Positions 1 to 9,251 of a stretch of 64,000 bases of DNA are shown piece after piece; position 1 is the first letter of the stretch, and the number at the start of each line of letters is the position of its first letter. The DNA is from Marinobacter sp. ELB17. Its GTDB lineage: Bacteria > Pseudomonadota > Gammaproteobacteria > Pseudomonadales > Oleiphilaceae. Under the pieces are notes generated by a model. That model was not told the origin of the DNA, did not search any database, and was given only the letters and a program-made list of their open reading frames with translations. Made by a program: the position numbers and the translations under genes. The stretch lies in contig NZ_AAXY01000004.1 in the NCBI RefSeq assembly GCF_000169375.1, positions 124,001 through 188,000 of the forward strand. The letters are read 5' to 3'.

Positions 1-59
1 CGTCCGACAAAATCATTAAGACGGGTAACCCCTCTTATGAATGCGGTCAGCACACTCAT
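1..59 (-). CDS. TRAP transporter small permease (DctQ), N-terminal fragment
   Basis: An open frame starts with ATG at 59 and runs off the left edge (MSVLTAFIRGVTRLNDFVGR). A GGAG ribosome site lies 7-8 bases upstream. Only about 19 residues are visible, so the DctQ assignment rests mainly on its position directly downstream of a dctP gene on the same strand, the usual dctP-dctQ-dctM order. A hairpin terminator or attenuator separates it from dctP. Confidence 0.55.
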   Translation of the reverse strand, partial: MSVLTAFIRGVTRLNDFVG

Positions 60-94
60 TGCATTCTCCAGGAGGATGTTGGGTTTTTCAGGGA

Positions 95-125
95 TAAAAA
101 GGCCGGACGTCAAAGACTCCGGCCT
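95..125 (-). terminator. Hairpin with U-tract between dctP and dctQ
   Basis: Perfect 8-bp stem AGGCCGGA/TCCGGCCT (118-125 with 100-107), followed on the minus strand by a run of T. It lies 25 bases after the dctP stop and before dctQ. Such hairpins often let the binding protein be made in excess over the membrane subunits. That role is an inference. Confidence 0.7.
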
Positions 126-149
126 GTGTCACTTAGTTAATCGTGCGGC

Positions 150-1196
150 TTAGAGGTAGCCGAGTTCGGCCAGGTAGCCCTTCAGCATATCCAGCGCCTT
201 CTTGGCGTTGTCGCTACGCTCGCCTTCCTCGTCCCACATTGCCTGTGCGGCTTTTACCAGTTTGTCCTGAACTTCATCCGGCAGAACGTTCACCTGCACG
301 CCCTGTTCGGCGATGACCTTGGCCAGGGTGATGCGCTCCTTATAAAGGTATTCGTTAGTACGAACCCAGAATTGCTCATCGAGCGCATCCTTGACGATCT
401 TCTGCATGTCTTCCGGCAACTTGTTCAGTGCCTTCATGCTGACAATGATGACATCAGTGCCCGCGATGTTCAGGGCCGGTTGAACGTGGTACTTGGCCAC
501 TTCATACAGAGCCATGCTGGAGGCACCCTGGGCTGCACCCCAATGGGCACCGTCAACGATGCCGGAGTCCAGTGCCGAGTATAGTTCGCTGCCTGGAATA
601 TAAGATGCTGCAGCACCCGCTTCGGTCAGGAACTTTTGCAGAACACCGGAGGAGCGGATCTTCAGACCGGTAAAATCGTCCCAGCTATTGATAGGCTCTT
701 TGATCACCATTTCAGTGGGATACACCTTATCGGTCGCCCAGTAAACGTCGTGCTCTGCCGCTTCGTCACGAAGCATCTGCTCAAAACCCATACCCTGATG
801 GAAGTATTCAGCTTCCCATACGTTACGGAATGCAAATGGCAAGCCGGAGGCAATGCCCGCAAGAGAGACTTTGTCTTGGGCATAAGCTGGAGAGATTGTG
901 CCCATTTCCAGAATGCCACGGCTCACAGCGTTGAACGTGTCTTGGGCCTTGAAGAGCGCGCCGGCTTCATAAAGCTTGAGTTTCAAACGCCCGTCTGTGC
1001 GCTCGTCCAAAACTCGTTGCAGCCTTACCAGGCTGTCTGTGTAAGAGCTGCTGGCGCCCGGCCAGTGGGACTGCACTTTCCATGTGAACGTTTCCTGGGC
1101 GGCGGCGGGCGCGGCGCTCAGGGCAGCTGAAATTCCGAGGGTAAGGGCGGACGCGTAAACGGTCAGGGATTTGCGTGTCTTGGCGAGGAGATTCAT
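150..1196 (-). CDS. dctP: TRAP transporter substrate-binding protein, DctP family
   Basis: Periplasmic binding protein of a tripartite ATP-independent transporter, which captures a carboxylate and hands it to the DctQM permease. Residues 1-33 form a signal peptide (KTRKS basic start, long Ala/Leu core, cleavage after AAA). The 348-residue length fits the family. The GLKIRSSG segment at 178-184 carries the arginine (R181) that normally salt-bridges the substrate carboxylate. The start is supported by GAGG upstream. dctQ begins just downstream on the same strand. The surrounding acyl-CoA genes suggest an organic acid substrate, but which one cannot be read from the sequence. Confidence 0.9.
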   Translation of the reverse strand: MNLLAKTRKSLTVYASALTLGISAALSAAPAAAQETFTWKVQSHWPGASSSYTDSLVRLQRVLDERTDGRLKLKLYEAGALFKAQDTFNAVSRGILEMGTISPAYAQDKVSLAGIASGLPFAFRNVWEAEYFHQGMGFEQMLRDEAAEHDVYWATDKVYPTEMVIKEPINSWDDFTGLKIRSSGVLQKFLTEAGAAASYIPGSELYSALDSGIVDGAHWGAAQGASSMALYEVAKYHVQPALNIAGTDVIIVSMKALNKLPEDMQKIVKDALDEQFWVRTNEYLYKERITLAKVIAEQGVQVNVLPDEVQDKLVKAAQAMWDEEGERSDNAKKALDMLKGYLAELGYL

Positions 1197-1238
1197 GACT
1201 GTGCCTCATTATTCGTTGTTGTTGTGATGTTGCTTAAT

Positions 1239-1257
1239 GTTTCACTGTGCAGAACTA
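1239..1257. promoter_or_regulatory. Degenerate match to the IclR-operator-like motif
   Basis: GTTTCACTGTGCAGAACTA matches 13 of 19 positions of the motif GTTTCGCTTGWTRAAACTA found on both sides of the iclR gene (21713-21731 and 24396-24414). It lies in the divergent region between dctP and the crotonase gene. It is a weak match and may be chance. Confidence 0.3.
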
Positions 1258-1364
1258 ACGACTGCAGGGTGAATTATTATTTTCTGAACTTATCACAAGA
1301 TCGGGCTTTTGCAATAGGATGTTTTATGGATAGGCACCAGAATGTTCTCAATAAGGATAGTCCA

Positions 1365-2105
1365 ATGATTGAAAGTCAGCAGTCTCAAGGCGTACTCCAG
1401 CTCGTTATCAACCGCCCGGAGAAGAAGAATGCCCTGACCCGGGAAATGTATCAGCAACTGAGTGACGCCGTAATCCGTGCGAATGAAGATGAGGGTGTGA
1501 GCGCCATTGTCATCTCCGGCGCAGGTTGTGTGTTCACGGCGGGCAATGACCTGGATGATTTCCGGGCTCGTGCCACGAGTGCAAACCCGAAGCCTTCCGC
1601 CGGGCTGGCGTTTATTGAAGCGTTGATGAACTGTGATACGCCGGTCATAGCTGCGGTGGAAGGCATGGCAATCGGCATCGGCACAACTCTGTTGTTACAC
1701 GTGGATGTCGTGGTGGCTGCAGAAAGTGCGAAATTCAAGACGGCGTTTGTCGATCTGGGGCTGGTGCCGGAGGCCGCTTCTACGGTCACCATGCCCCTGC
1801 ATTTGGGTATTCGCAAAGCCACGGATCTGCTGCTCCTGGGTGAGGTGATCAGTGGCAGTGATGCCAGGGAATGTGGGCTGGTAAGCCGGATTGTGGATGA
1901 TGGGCAGGCGTTGTCCGAGGCGTTGGCGCTTGCAAAGAGCTTGGCAAAAAAACCCCGTGAAGCCCTGCGTGCCAGCAAGCGATTGATCCGCGCTCCCTGG
2001 CGTGAGCAGATTGAACAGGCGCTAGAGCGGGAGCGTGAGGTGTTTTCCGAGCGGCTTCGGTCGGAGGATTGCCGGGCCGCTCTGGACAAACTGGCCCTAC
2101 GTTGA
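1365..2105 (+). CDS. Enoyl-CoA hydratase/isomerase family protein
   Basis: Crotonase-fold enzyme acting on acyl-CoA esters in the cytosol. I chose the ATG at 1365 (MIESQQSQ, 246 aa) because it follows an AAGGAT site; the frame is open further upstream, but that stretch does not look like crotonase. The oxyanion-hole segments are FTAGNDLDDF (57-66) and GMAIGIGTTL (100-109). The usual first catalytic Glu of hydratases is missing, while a Glu sits in LVPEAAST (E137), the arrangement of delta3,delta2-enoyl-CoA isomerases. An isomerase role is therefore more likely than hydration. It is convergent with the next ligase gene, with only 6 bases between the stops. Confidence 0.85.
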   Translation: MIESQQSQGVLQLVINRPEKKNALTREMYQQLSDAVIRANEDEGVSAIVISGAGCVFTAGNDLDDFRARATSANPKPSAGLAFIEALMNCDTPVIAAVEGMAIGIGTTLLLHVDVVVAAESAKFKTAFVDLGLVPEAASTVTMPLHLGIRKATDLLLLGEVISGSDARECGLVSRIVDDGQALSEALALAKSLAKKPREALRASKRLIRAPWREQIEQALEREREVFSERLRSEDCRAALDKLALR

Positions 2106-2111
2106 GCGGGA

Positions 2112-3713
2112 TCAGCGCGCGATTTTATTCCAATAAGGTTCGCGCAGCTCCCGCTTCAGAACTTTACCTATGGTGGAGCGGGGGAGCTCCTCGCGAAGCT
2201 CGATAGCGGAGATGCGCTGGCTTTTGCCGAGCTGGCCGTTAGCCCATTCGAGTATCGTAAGCCTGGAATCCTGGTGCCCGGGTTTGAGAACCACCAGGGC
2301 CAGAGGTGTTTCACCCCAATGTTCGCTGGGAATGCCGATAACCGCTGCATCGTCCACAGCAGGGTGTGCCAGCAGCGCCTTCTCAAGATCGACCGGGTAA
2401 ATGTTGAATCCACCAGAAATGATCATATCTTTGCGACGATCGAGAATATGTATAAATCCGTCCTCGTCGATTCGCCCCATATCTCCGCTGCGATAGAACA
2501 CGTCGCCCTCAGGGCTTTCCCACAGCATTTCCCGGGTCTGTTCAGGCCGGTTCACGTAGCCTCGCATCATCGAAATGGCGCGGCCCACCAGCTCGCCGGT
2601 CTCGCCTCTCGGAAGTTCATGACCATCTTCGTCGATCACGCGCACTTCCGCACCTTCCGTTGGTATGCCTACCGAGTTCCATTTGTTTGGGTGCGCGGCA
2701 CAGTCGAGACTGGTAGAGATGCCGCCCTCTGTGAGGCCGTAAACCTCTCGTATGTTGCCGGGCCAGCGTGCCATTGCATCGGCTATCACGTCCGGTCTTA
2801 GGGGCGCGCTGGTGCAGAGTTTCAACTTGAAACTAGAGAGATCAAAGCGGTCAAATTCCGCGTCAGCCAGAATCCTCTGGTACTGCACTGGTACCAGCAT
2901 GGCGTGGGTCACACGGTGTGTTTCGGCCAGCTCCAGAAATCGCCGGGCGTCGAACTTTGCCATAATTACCAGCGTGCCGCCGTGGAACAGCATGGGTAAC
3001 ACCGAGACCAGTGTGGTGTTGGAGTACAGCGGCGTTGAGACCAGGTTAATGGCATCGCAATCCAGCCCATAAAGGCTCATGCGTTCCATCTGCCGCTGGC
3101 GGAATCGGTAATCGTGGAGAATGCCCTTCGGAGTGCCGGTGGTGCCGGAGCTGTAGATGATGTTAAAGGCGTCATCCAGCGATACGTCCGCTGGGCGGGC
3201 CCTGGCTGAGGCATCGCCTAGCCAGTCTCTCAGCGTCTGGCCAATCCCTTCGCCGTCTTCATCCAGGGCAACAATACGGTCGTCCGGTAACCCCTGCAGC
3301 CCGGGCTGGAAGCTGTGAAGGAGGTCCCCGTTTTTCTGCGACACAAACAGGAACTTTGCACGGCAATCGGACAGCATAAGACTCAGCGTTTCGGCGCTGG
3401 CCATACCTGAAAGCGGCACCATGCAGCCGCCGGCGGTAAGCACACCAAGATACAGAGCGACATAGTCAGCGCTGTTCTCCGACAGAGCTGCAACTGAGTC
3501 GCCCGGCTCAAGCCCCGCATCTCGCAGGCGGTTGGCGATCCGGTTAGTCTGATCCAGCAGGTCTCTCCAGCTCACCGTACCTTGTTTACTGATCAATGCC
3601 GGGTGGTCTGCACGGGTGATTGTAAACCTCTGTATCCGGTGGCCAATGGCCTCCATGGGCTCGTTCGGGGTCATGGGTGCGTACACCGGCATTTCGCTCA
3701 GGTTATTTTTCAT
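2112..3713 (-). CDS. Acyl-CoA ligase (AMP-forming), ANL superfamily
   Basis: Activates a carboxylic acid to its CoA thioester through an acyl-adenylate. The 533 residues include the P-loop YSSGTTGTPKG at 187-197, the adenylate-binding YGLTEGG motif, the RSGDMGRIDEDG hinge region and the C-terminal A10 lysine in STIGK (K517). The start follows an AAGGCAC site. It is transcribed divergently from the SDR operon at 3858, so the two units may share the control region 3714-3857. The substrate is not recognisable; the neighbourhood points to a medium-chain, branched or hydroxylated acid. Confidence 0.88.
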   Translation of the reverse strand: MKNNLSEMPVYAPMTPNEPMEAIGHRIQRFTITRADHPALISKQGTVSWRDLLDQTNRIANRLRDAGLEPGDSVAALSENSADYVALYLGVLTAGGCMVPLSGMASAETLSLMLSDCRAKFLFVSQKNGDLLHSFQPGLQGLPDDRIVALDEDGEGIGQTLRDWLGDASARARPADVSLDDAFNIIYSSGTTGTPKGILHDYRFRQRQMERMSLYGLDCDAINLVSTPLYSNTTLVSVLPMLFHGGTLVIMAKFDARRFLELAETHRVTHAMLVPVQYQRILADAEFDRFDLSSFKLKLCTSAPLRPDVIADAMARWPGNIREVYGLTEGGISTSLDCAAHPNKWNSVGIPTEGAEVRVIDEDGHELPRGETGELVGRAISMMRGYVNRPEQTREMLWESPEGDVFYRSGDMGRIDEDGFIHILDRRKDMIISGGFNIYPVDLEKALLAHPAVDDAAVIGIPSEHWGETPLALVVLKPGHQDSRLTILEWANGQLGKSQRISAIELREELPRSTIGKVLKRELREPYWNKIAR

Positions 3714-3737
3714 TTTTGTGCCTTATGCTGCTATTGT

Positions 3738-3756
3738 GTTTTGACTAGTGAAATTA
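3738..3756. promoter_or_regulatory. Weak IclR-operator-like site in the ligase/SDR divergent promoter
   Basis: GTTTTGACTAGTGAAATTA resembles the 19-bp motif seen around the iclR gene but has many mismatches. It is listed because it lies in the only sizeable non-coding gap (144 bp) between two divergent catabolic units. Confidence 0.2.
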
Positions 3757-3857
3757 ACTTCCGATTATATTGACTCAAAAGTAGAAGGCATGACAAATTA
3801 ATGCAAAAGCAAAATCTCTAGTGTAATAATAAAACTAAAGATACAAGGAACAGCGAC

Positions 3858-4652
3858 ATGGGGCGTTTTGATGGTCGGGCAGCTATTGTTACCGGAGCAG
3901 GCAGTGGCATAGGTCGGGCAACCGCCTTGCGACTGGCCTGTGAGGGTGCCCAAGTGATCATGGCGGATACTTCCGAATTGGGCTTGGCTGAGACCGGGAA
4001 TCTAATGCCGGAAGGGGCTGAGTACCTCCGTCGCCTCGTCGACGTTGCCGATGAGGCTCAGGTGAAAGAACTTGTCAGCGACGCTATGGACGCGTTCGGG
4101 AAAATTGACATCCTGTGCAACATCGCTGGCATTGCCAGCACAGGGAAAGGCCATCCACCGGTAATCGAAAACGAGCGAGACGAGTGGGACAAGGTGCTGT
4201 CGGTGAATCTGATTGGCACCATGCTCCTCATAAAGCATGTCGCGCCGCACATGCAGGCCCGCAAACTCGGTTCCATTGTCAATACAGCGTCGATTGCCGG
4301 TATTCGCTCGGGCGCAGGGGGCAATGCTTATAGCGCCTCGAAGGCTGGAGTGATCAACCTCACTATGACCGCTGCGTGTGACCTTGGCGATCACAATATC
4401 CGGGTGAACGCAGTCTGCCCGGGCCTGGTTGAGACCGGTATGACAAGAGCGGTTTTTGATTACGCCCGCACCCATGAAAAAGCTCACAAGTTGGGCGCTC
4501 GCTGTGAACTGCGTCGCTACGGCGACCCGGAAGAGATCGCAGCGGCCATTCTGTTTTTTGCCAGTGACGATGCCAGCTATATCACCGGTCAGGCGCTGCC
4601 TGTGGATGGCGGCAACACCGCCTCTCTGAACCTGCCAGGAATGAAAGTGTAA
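3858..4652 (+). CDS. Short-chain dehydrogenase/reductase
   Basis: Classical 264-residue SDR, an NAD(P)-dependent alcohol/ketone oxidoreductase. The Rossmann motif GAGSGIG is at 13-19. The catalytic Ser is S145 in NTASIAG, with YSASK at 158-162. The PG motif and C-terminal GQALPVDGG are also present. Asp after the second beta strand (MADTSE) suggests NAD preference. It heads a plus-strand operon, and its stop overlaps the start of the thioesterase gene (TAATG). In context it could oxidise a hydroxyacyl-CoA. Confidence 0.88.
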   Translation: MGRFDGRAAIVTGAGSGIGRATALRLACEGAQVIMADTSELGLAETGNLMPEGAEYLRRLVDVADEAQVKELVSDAMDAFGKIDILCNIAGIASTGKGHPPVIENERDEWDKVLSVNLIGTMLLIKHVAPHMQARKLGSIVNTASIAGIRSGAGGNAYSASKAGVINLTMTAACDLGDHNIRVNAVCPGLVETGMTRAVFDYARTHEKAHKLGARCELRRYGDPEEIAAAILFFASDDASYITGQALPVDGGNTASLNLPGMKV

Positions 4653-5107
4653 TGAGTAAGCAAGAATCCCCTTATGTTGATAGCGCATGTGTCGATGGTA
4701 CAGAGCTGCCGGGCTTTCATAACCTGCTCGGTTACCGCCAGGCTTCCTGGGAGGAAAACGAAGCGGTTATTGAGCTGGAACTAGAGCCAAAGCATCTAAA
4801 CCTTGGTGGCGTCATTCACGGCGGCGTACTGACGTCGCTGGTTGATATAGCGATGGCCCAGGCCGGTACACACTGCCCCTTCCCGGGGCGAATGCGTAAA
4901 GCCATTACCTTGTCTTTGACCACAACGTTTACCGGCCAGTGCTCCAGCGGCACTATTCGTGTGACCGGGCGCAAACGAGCCGGTGGCACCCGGATTTTTA
5001 ACAGCACCGGCGAAGTGCATGACGATAAGGGCAATCTGCTTGCCATCGCCGAAGGCACGTTCCGGATCCGGTCTGGCAGTGACAAGCCGGAAGGCGTCCC
5101 TATCTGA
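4652..5107 (+). CDS. PaaI-family hotdog thioesterase
   Basis: 151-residue hotdog-fold acyl-CoA thioesterase. The diagnostic stretch is LNLGGVIHGGVLTSLVDIAM (about 49-68), with the HGG turn and the Asp of the active site. It likely hydrolyses an off-pathway or product CoA thioester and recycles CoA for the ligases nearby. It overlaps the upstream SDR stop by one base, which implies translational coupling. Confidence 0.85.
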   Translation: MSKQESPYVDSACVDGTELPGFHNLLGYRQASWEENEAVIELELEPKHLNLGGVIHGGVLTSLVDIAMAQAGTHCPFPGRMRKAITLSLTTTFTGQCSSGTIRVTGRKRAGGTRIFNSTGEVHDDKGNLLAIAEGTFRIRSGSDKPEGVPI

Positions 5108-5182
5108 TTTTCAGTGCATAGAACAAAAACCTGATTGGCTGCGAAGGCCGGTCATAGAATCAATACTAAAGAGGAAGCCGAC

Positions 5183-6385
5183 ATGTTCGAGTTGTCTGAC
5201 AAAGTTAAAAAACTGCAGGTGCAGTTGAACGAGTTCATGGATGTGAACATTTATCCCAACGAGTCCACGCACCACGAACAGATTGAAAAGGCAGAAAACC
5301 GTTGGGCACCGGTTCCGATCATAGAGGAGCTTAAGGCGAAGGCAAAAGCAGAAGGCCTCTGGAATCTGTTCCTGCCGGAGAGCGATCTGGGGGCTGGCCT
5401 GACCAACTTTGAATACGCCCACCTTTGCGAAATCATGGGCCGTTCTGAAATGGCCCCGGAGGTGTTCAACTGTTCTGCACCGGATACCGGCAACATGGAA
5501 ACAATCGCCCGGTACGGTAATGACGAACAGCAAGAGCAGTGGTTGAAGCCTTTGCTGGAGGGTAAGATCCGTTCCTGCTTTTCCATGACAGAACCGGATG
5601 TAGCGTCCTCCGATGCAACTAATATCGCCTGTGAGATCCGTCGCGAGGGCGATGAGTATGTCATCAATGGCAAGAAATGGTGGTCGTCAGGTGCAATGAC
5701 TACCACCGCTAAAATTGCCATCGTAATGGGCAAGACCGATCCGACCGCGCCCAAGCATCAGCAGCAGTCGATGATTTTGGTGCCGTTAGATGCGCCTGGC
5801 GTAAAGCTAATCCGCTCGCTAACGGTGTTTGGTTATGATCATGCGCCTCACGGCCACGCCGAGATTCACTACGATAACGTTCGGGTTCCGGTCAGCAATA
5901 TATTACTGGGTGAGGGGCGTGGTTTCGAAATTGCTCAGGGTCGTCTCGGGCCGGGCCGCATTCACCACTGCATGCGCACTATTGGCGTTGCAGAGCGCGC
6001 GCTGGAGCTGATGTGCAAGCGTGCCAATGAGCGCGAGGCATTCGGTAAGCCACTATCCAGCTTCGACTCTATCCGCAAGGACATCGCCCGCAGCCGAATC
6101 GAGATCGAGCAGGCACGGCTATTGACTCTGAAAGCGGCTCACATGATGGATACCGTTGGTAACAAGATAGCCCGTCAGGAAATTGCCATGATCAAGGTGA
6201 TTGCGCCAAGCATGGCGCTGAAGGTGCTCGACCGTGCCATTCAGGTGTACGGCGGGGCCGGCGTGAGCCAGGACACATTCCTCGCGTCAGCCTGGGCCAA
6301 GGTACGGTCATTGCGGCTGGCGGATGGCCCAGATGAGGTTCATTTAGATTCTGTTGCCAAGATTGAACTGCGTCAGTATCGCTAA
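5183..6385 (+). CDS. ACAD10/ACAD11-like acyl-CoA dehydrogenase
   Basis: 400-residue flavoprotein. The start at 5183 follows a strong AAAGAGGAAG site; an upstream in-frame extension is unsupported. FAD/substrate motifs include [16 protein letters not shown] (133-148) and the [20 protein letters not shown] block, which is characteristic of the C-terminal dehydrogenase domain of ACAD10/ACAD11. Where ordinary dehydrogenases have the catalytic Glu in YEGT, this one has ADGPDEV (A380-D381), an Asp, as in that subfamily. These enzymes work on 4-phosphoacyl-CoA made by an APH-like kinase. Such a kinase is encoded two genes downstream (7386), which strengthens the call. Confidence 0.85.
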   Translation: MFELSDKVKKLQVQLNEFMDVNIYPNESTHHEQIEKAENRWAPVPIIEELKAKAKAEGLWNLFLPESDLGAGLTNFEYAHLCEIMGRSEMAPEVFNCSAPDTGNMETIARYGNDEQQEQWLKPLLEGKIRSCFSMTEPDVASSDATNIACEIRREGDEYVINGKKWWSSGAMTTTAKIAIVMGKTDPTAPKHQQQSMILVPLDAPGVKLIRSLTVFGYDHAPHGHAEIHYDNVRVPVSNILLGEGRGFEIAQGRLGPGRIHHCMRTIGVAERALELMCKRANEREAFGKPLSSFDSIRKDIARSRIEIEQARLLTLKAAHMMDTVGNKIARQEIAMIKVIAPSMALKVLDRAIQVYGGAGVSQDTFLASAWAKVRSLRLADGPDEVHLDSVAKIELRQYR

Positions 6386-6452
6386 TTAGGGCTAAGCCAC
6401 GGGTGAGCGCACTTCCGGCCCGCACCCAATCTTTGAGAATAAGGACCGAGTT

Positions 6453-7220
6453 ATGAGCAACCCACTTTTTGATATGACCGGTAAGGTGGCCTTGATCACG
6501 GGTTCCACTAAAGGCATTGGCCTGTCAATCGCCGAAGAAATGGCCCGTCTGGGCGCGAAAGTTGTTATCTCCAGTCGCAAGGCCGACGCCTGCGAGCAGG
6601 TGGCGAATGAACTGAAAGGCAAAGGCTATGAAGCCATAGCGATACCCTGCCACGTCGGCAAAAAAGACGACCTTCAAAACCTGGTAAACAAAACCAACGA
6701 GGCCTGGGGCAGTATCGACGTGCTCGTATGCAACGCCGCCACCAACCCGGTCTATGGCCCCAGCTCCGAAATGACCGACGAGGCCTGGGATAAAATCATG
6801 GACACCAACGTCAAAGGCACCTTCTGGCTCACCAACATGGTGCTGCCGCAGATGGCGGAGAAAGGTGAGGGCGCCGTTGTGTTGCTGTCCAGCATCGCCG
6901 GAATCCGCGGTAACACAACCATTGGAACCTACGGTGTATCCAAAGCAGCAGAAGCCGCACTGGCCCGAAACCTGGCCGTGGAATGGGGCCCGAAAGGCAT
7001 CCGCGTCAACAGCATCGCCCCCGGCCTGATCAAAACCGACTTCGCCCGTACACTCTGGGAAGATCCGGTGCGCGTTAAACGCGCCGAAGACAAAACCCCA
7101 CTGAGAAGAATCGGCGACCCGGTAGATATCGCAGGCCTGGCCGTATTTTTATCAACCAAAGCCAGCGCCTACATAACCGGCCAGACCATTGTCGCCGACG
7201 GCGGCGAAACCATCTGTTAA
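6453..7220 (+). CDS. Short-chain dehydrogenase/reductase
   Basis: 255-residue SDR. It has the GSTKGIG cofactor motif near residue 18, NAATN, the SSIAG serine region, YGVSK as the catalytic Tyr/Lys pair, and GQTIVADGG at the C-terminus. SRKA after the second strand (Arg) suggests NADP binding. The start follows AAGGA. It sits between the ACAD10/11-like gene and the kinase gene and may oxidise a 3-hydroxyacyl-CoA product; that role is inferred from context and analogy with levulinate-type operons. Confidence 0.87.
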   Translation: MSNPLFDMTGKVALITGSTKGIGLSIAEEMARLGAKVVISSRKADACEQVANELKGKGYEAIAIPCHVGKKDDLQNLVNKTNEAWGSIDVLVCNAATNPVYGPSSEMTDEAWDKIMDTNVKGTFWLTNMVLPQMAEKGEGAVVLLSSIAGIRGNTTIGTYGVSKAAEAALARNLAVEWGPKGIRVNSIAPGLIKTDFARTLWEDPVRVKRAEDKTPLRRIGDPVDIAGLAVFLSTKASAYITGQTIVADGGETIC

Positions 7221-7254
7221 AGCAGCTACTACTGAAACGTGCCAAGGGCTGCGG

Positions 7255-7328
7255 ATGGGGGTGTTTTTCTGCAGGGAAAAGATGTTTGAGCGCAGCGAGT
7301 TGTTTTCCCGAAAGAAAAGCGCTCCCAT
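7255..7328. repeat. Palindromic intergenic element (REP/MITE-like)
   Basis: Two 26-bp arms (7255-7280 and 7303-7328) are inverted with 20 of 26 positions complementary, including GGGAAAA/TTTTCCC. They surround a 22-bp loop holding GAGCGCAGCGAGTT. The element lies inside the operon, between the SDR stop and the kinase start. It looks like a dispersed extragenic palindrome, but I see no second copy in this window. Confidence 0.5.
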
Positions 7329-7385
7329 TTGCAGACCGCTACCACCAATAGAGGCGGCTACCCAAAATTGAAGGCAACACAAAAA

Positions 7386-8450
7386 ATGAGCATCACCCCA
7401 GAGTTGGTAGACGTCCTTCCAGCCCACACATTCGATGAAGCCCGGCTCCTGTCCTGGCTCCAGCAAGCTATGCCGGGTTTTGGTAACCGTCTTGAGGTAA
7501 AACAGTTCCAGGGCGGCCAGTCCAACCCAACATTCCTGCTGGACACCGACAGTGGCCGCTACGTCCTGCGTAAAAAACCACCCGGAAAAACCCTGCCTTC
7601 CGCCCACATGGTCGAGCGGGAGTACAAAGTCATCCGTGCGCTCTCAGACAACACCTCCTTGCCGGTGCCCAAAGCCCGGGTGCTCTGCGAAGACAGCGAC
7701 ATTATTGGTACACCCTTTTACGTGATGGACTTTCTGAAAGGCCGCATCGTCAGCCACTCAGCCCTGCGAGCGCTGGATCGCAAAGAAAGATTGCCGGCCC
7801 ACCATTCCGCCATCGACACCTTGGCAGAACTGCATTCTGTGGATTTGAATGCAGTAGGCCTAGGGGACTTCGGTCGTCCGGAAGGCTATGTGGCACGCCA
7901 GGTTTCGCGCTGGAGTAAACAGTACCTGGCGGCCAAAACCGACGAAATGCCTGCCATGGACAAACTTATGGCATGGCTGCCCGAAAACCTGCCTTCAACC
8001 GATGAGTGTGCTATTGCCCATGGTGACTATCGCTTCGGCAACCTGATGCTTGCTCCGGACAAGCCCGAGGTGATCGCCGTCCTGGATTGGGAGCTTTCTA
8101 CGCTTGGGCACCCGCTGGCGGATCTGGCCTATTATTGTCTGCCATATTACCTGCCATCGGACATGCCGGGCCTGCGGGGACTGCAGGGAGAAGACCTTGA
8201 AGCACTGGGCATCCCGGACGAGCAAGAAACCATTGCTCGTTACTGTGCCAAAACAGGTCGCGAAAGTATTGCAGACTGGCACGTCTATCTCGCCTTTTCG
8301 CTGTTCCGATTAGCCTCTATCGTCCAAGGCGTCTACAAGCGCGCGCTGGACGGTAATGCGGCCAATGCCGATGCCCTGGACGTGGGTAAGCGCGCCAGCC
8401 TGCTGGCCGAAACCGGCTGGAAAATCGCCAGTGCGGGAGCGCTGACATGA
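7386..8450 (+). CDS. APH-family phosphotransferase (ACAD10/11 N-domain or LvaA type)
   Basis: 354-residue kinase-fold protein of the aminoglycoside-phosphotransferase family. It has the nucleotide-binding GGQSNPTF loop (43-50), Lys-containing RYVLRKKPPG (58-67), the Brenner motif HGDYRFGN (212-219, catalytic D214, N219) and metal-binding D234 in VLDWE. GQSNPTFLL and VLRKKPPG are typical of the ACAD10/11-linked subfamily that phosphorylates 4-hydroxyacyl-CoA, not antibiotic kinases. The start at 7386 is chosen for homology-like N-terminal content and a GAAGG site. Its stop overlaps the SurE gene start (ATGA). Confidence 0.82.
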   Translation: MSITPELVDVLPAHTFDEARLLSWLQQAMPGFGNRLEVKQFQGGQSNPTFLLDTDSGRYVLRKKPPGKTLPSAHMVEREYKVIRALSDNTSLPVPKARVLCEDSDIIGTPFYVMDFLKGRIVSHSALRALDRKERLPAHHSAIDTLAELHSVDLNAVGLGDFGRPEGYVARQVSRWSKQYLAAKTDEMPAMDKLMAWLPENLPSTDECAIAHGDYRFGNLMLAPDKPEVIAVLDWELSTLGHPLADLAYYCLPYYLPSDMPGLRGLQGEDLEALGIPDEQETIARYCAKTGRESIADWHVYLAFSLFRLASIVQGVYKRALDGNAANADALDVGKRASLLAETGWKIASAGALT

Positions 8451-9226
8451 CATTACCCATCGTTCGGCGCATCCTCATTACCAACGACGATGGCATTAAC
8501 GCGCCAGGGCTGGCGCGGCTGGAAAAGATTGCCCGTAACCTGGCAGAAGAGGTCTGGGTTGTTGCTCCGCAGCACGACCGTAGCGGTGCGGGCCAGAGCA
8601 TCTCAATACACCACCCGTTGCGGGTCTACGAAACCGGGAATAAACGCTACGCGGTTTCCGGTACTCCGGCAGATTGTGTGCTCTATTCCCTTGCCCAGTG
8701 GTTCAGTGAAATACCTCCGGATCTTGTGTTATCAGGTGTCAATTGCGGAGCCAACATCAGTGACTCGGTGCAGTACTCGGGTACGGTTGGCGCGGCGCTC
8801 AGCGCTCATCATATGAACATTCCCGCTATTGCCTTAAGCCAGGCCTTTCTGTCCCGGGAGGGTATCGACTGGGCGCCCGTCGAACAATTTGGCGAGGCGG
8901 TAATCCGCAAACTATGGCAGCCGGGCGAAAGGCGGGCGTGGAACGTGAACTTTCCAGCCTGCGAGGCCGGAGATATCGTTTCTGCGCGCTGGTGTAAGCA
9001 GTCCAGCGGTTCCATCCAGCAAGCTCGCCTGAAAGCAGGCCATGATTCCCGCAGCCTACCTTATTGGTGGCTGGGGTTTGATCGCAGCTCCAAGCATATT
9101 GTAGCACCGGACTCCGATGTGGCCGTGCTGAGAGACAAGGCGGTTGCCATTACACCCTTGCGACATGAAGGCCCCTTGCCCGGGGATACCAAAGAATTTG
9201 ATCTGTCCGCGATGCTGGCAGGCTGA
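8447..9226 (+). CDS. surE: SurE-family 5'/3'-nucleotidase or phosphatase
   Basis: 259-residue metal-dependent phosphatase of the SurE fold. The signature is RILITNDDG at 8-16 with metal ligands D14/D15, S46 in DRSGAG and N99 in SGVNCGANIS. YSGTVGAA and AVSGTPADCV are also conserved. SurE normally dephosphorylates nucleoside monophosphates and is linked to pcm/rpoS. Here it overlaps an acyl-CoA-type kinase gene by 4 bases in a catabolic operon, so it is probably a specialised paralogue that acts on a phosphorylated pathway intermediate or on nucleotides. The catalytic residues appear intact. Confidence 0.87.
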   Translation: MTLPIVRRILITNDDGINAPGLARLEKIARNLAEEVWVVAPQHDRSGAGQSISIHHPLRVYETGNKRYAVSGTPADCVLYSLAQWFSEIPPDLVLSGVNCGANISDSVQYSGTVGAALSAHHMNIPAIALSQAFLSREGIDWAPVEQFGEAVIRKLWQPGERRAWNVNFPACEAGDIVSARWCKQSSGSIQQARLKAGHDSRSLPYWWLGFDRSSKHIVAPDSDVAVLRDKAVAITPLRHEGPLPGDTKEFDLSAMLAG

Positions 9227-9251
9227 TGTACACCTGGAGACAACAATAATC

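Noticed and set aside
7386-8450. Antibiotic (aminoglycoside) resistance kinase
   Set aside because: The fold is APH-like, but the motifs and operon context are those of the acyl-CoA-linked subfamily.
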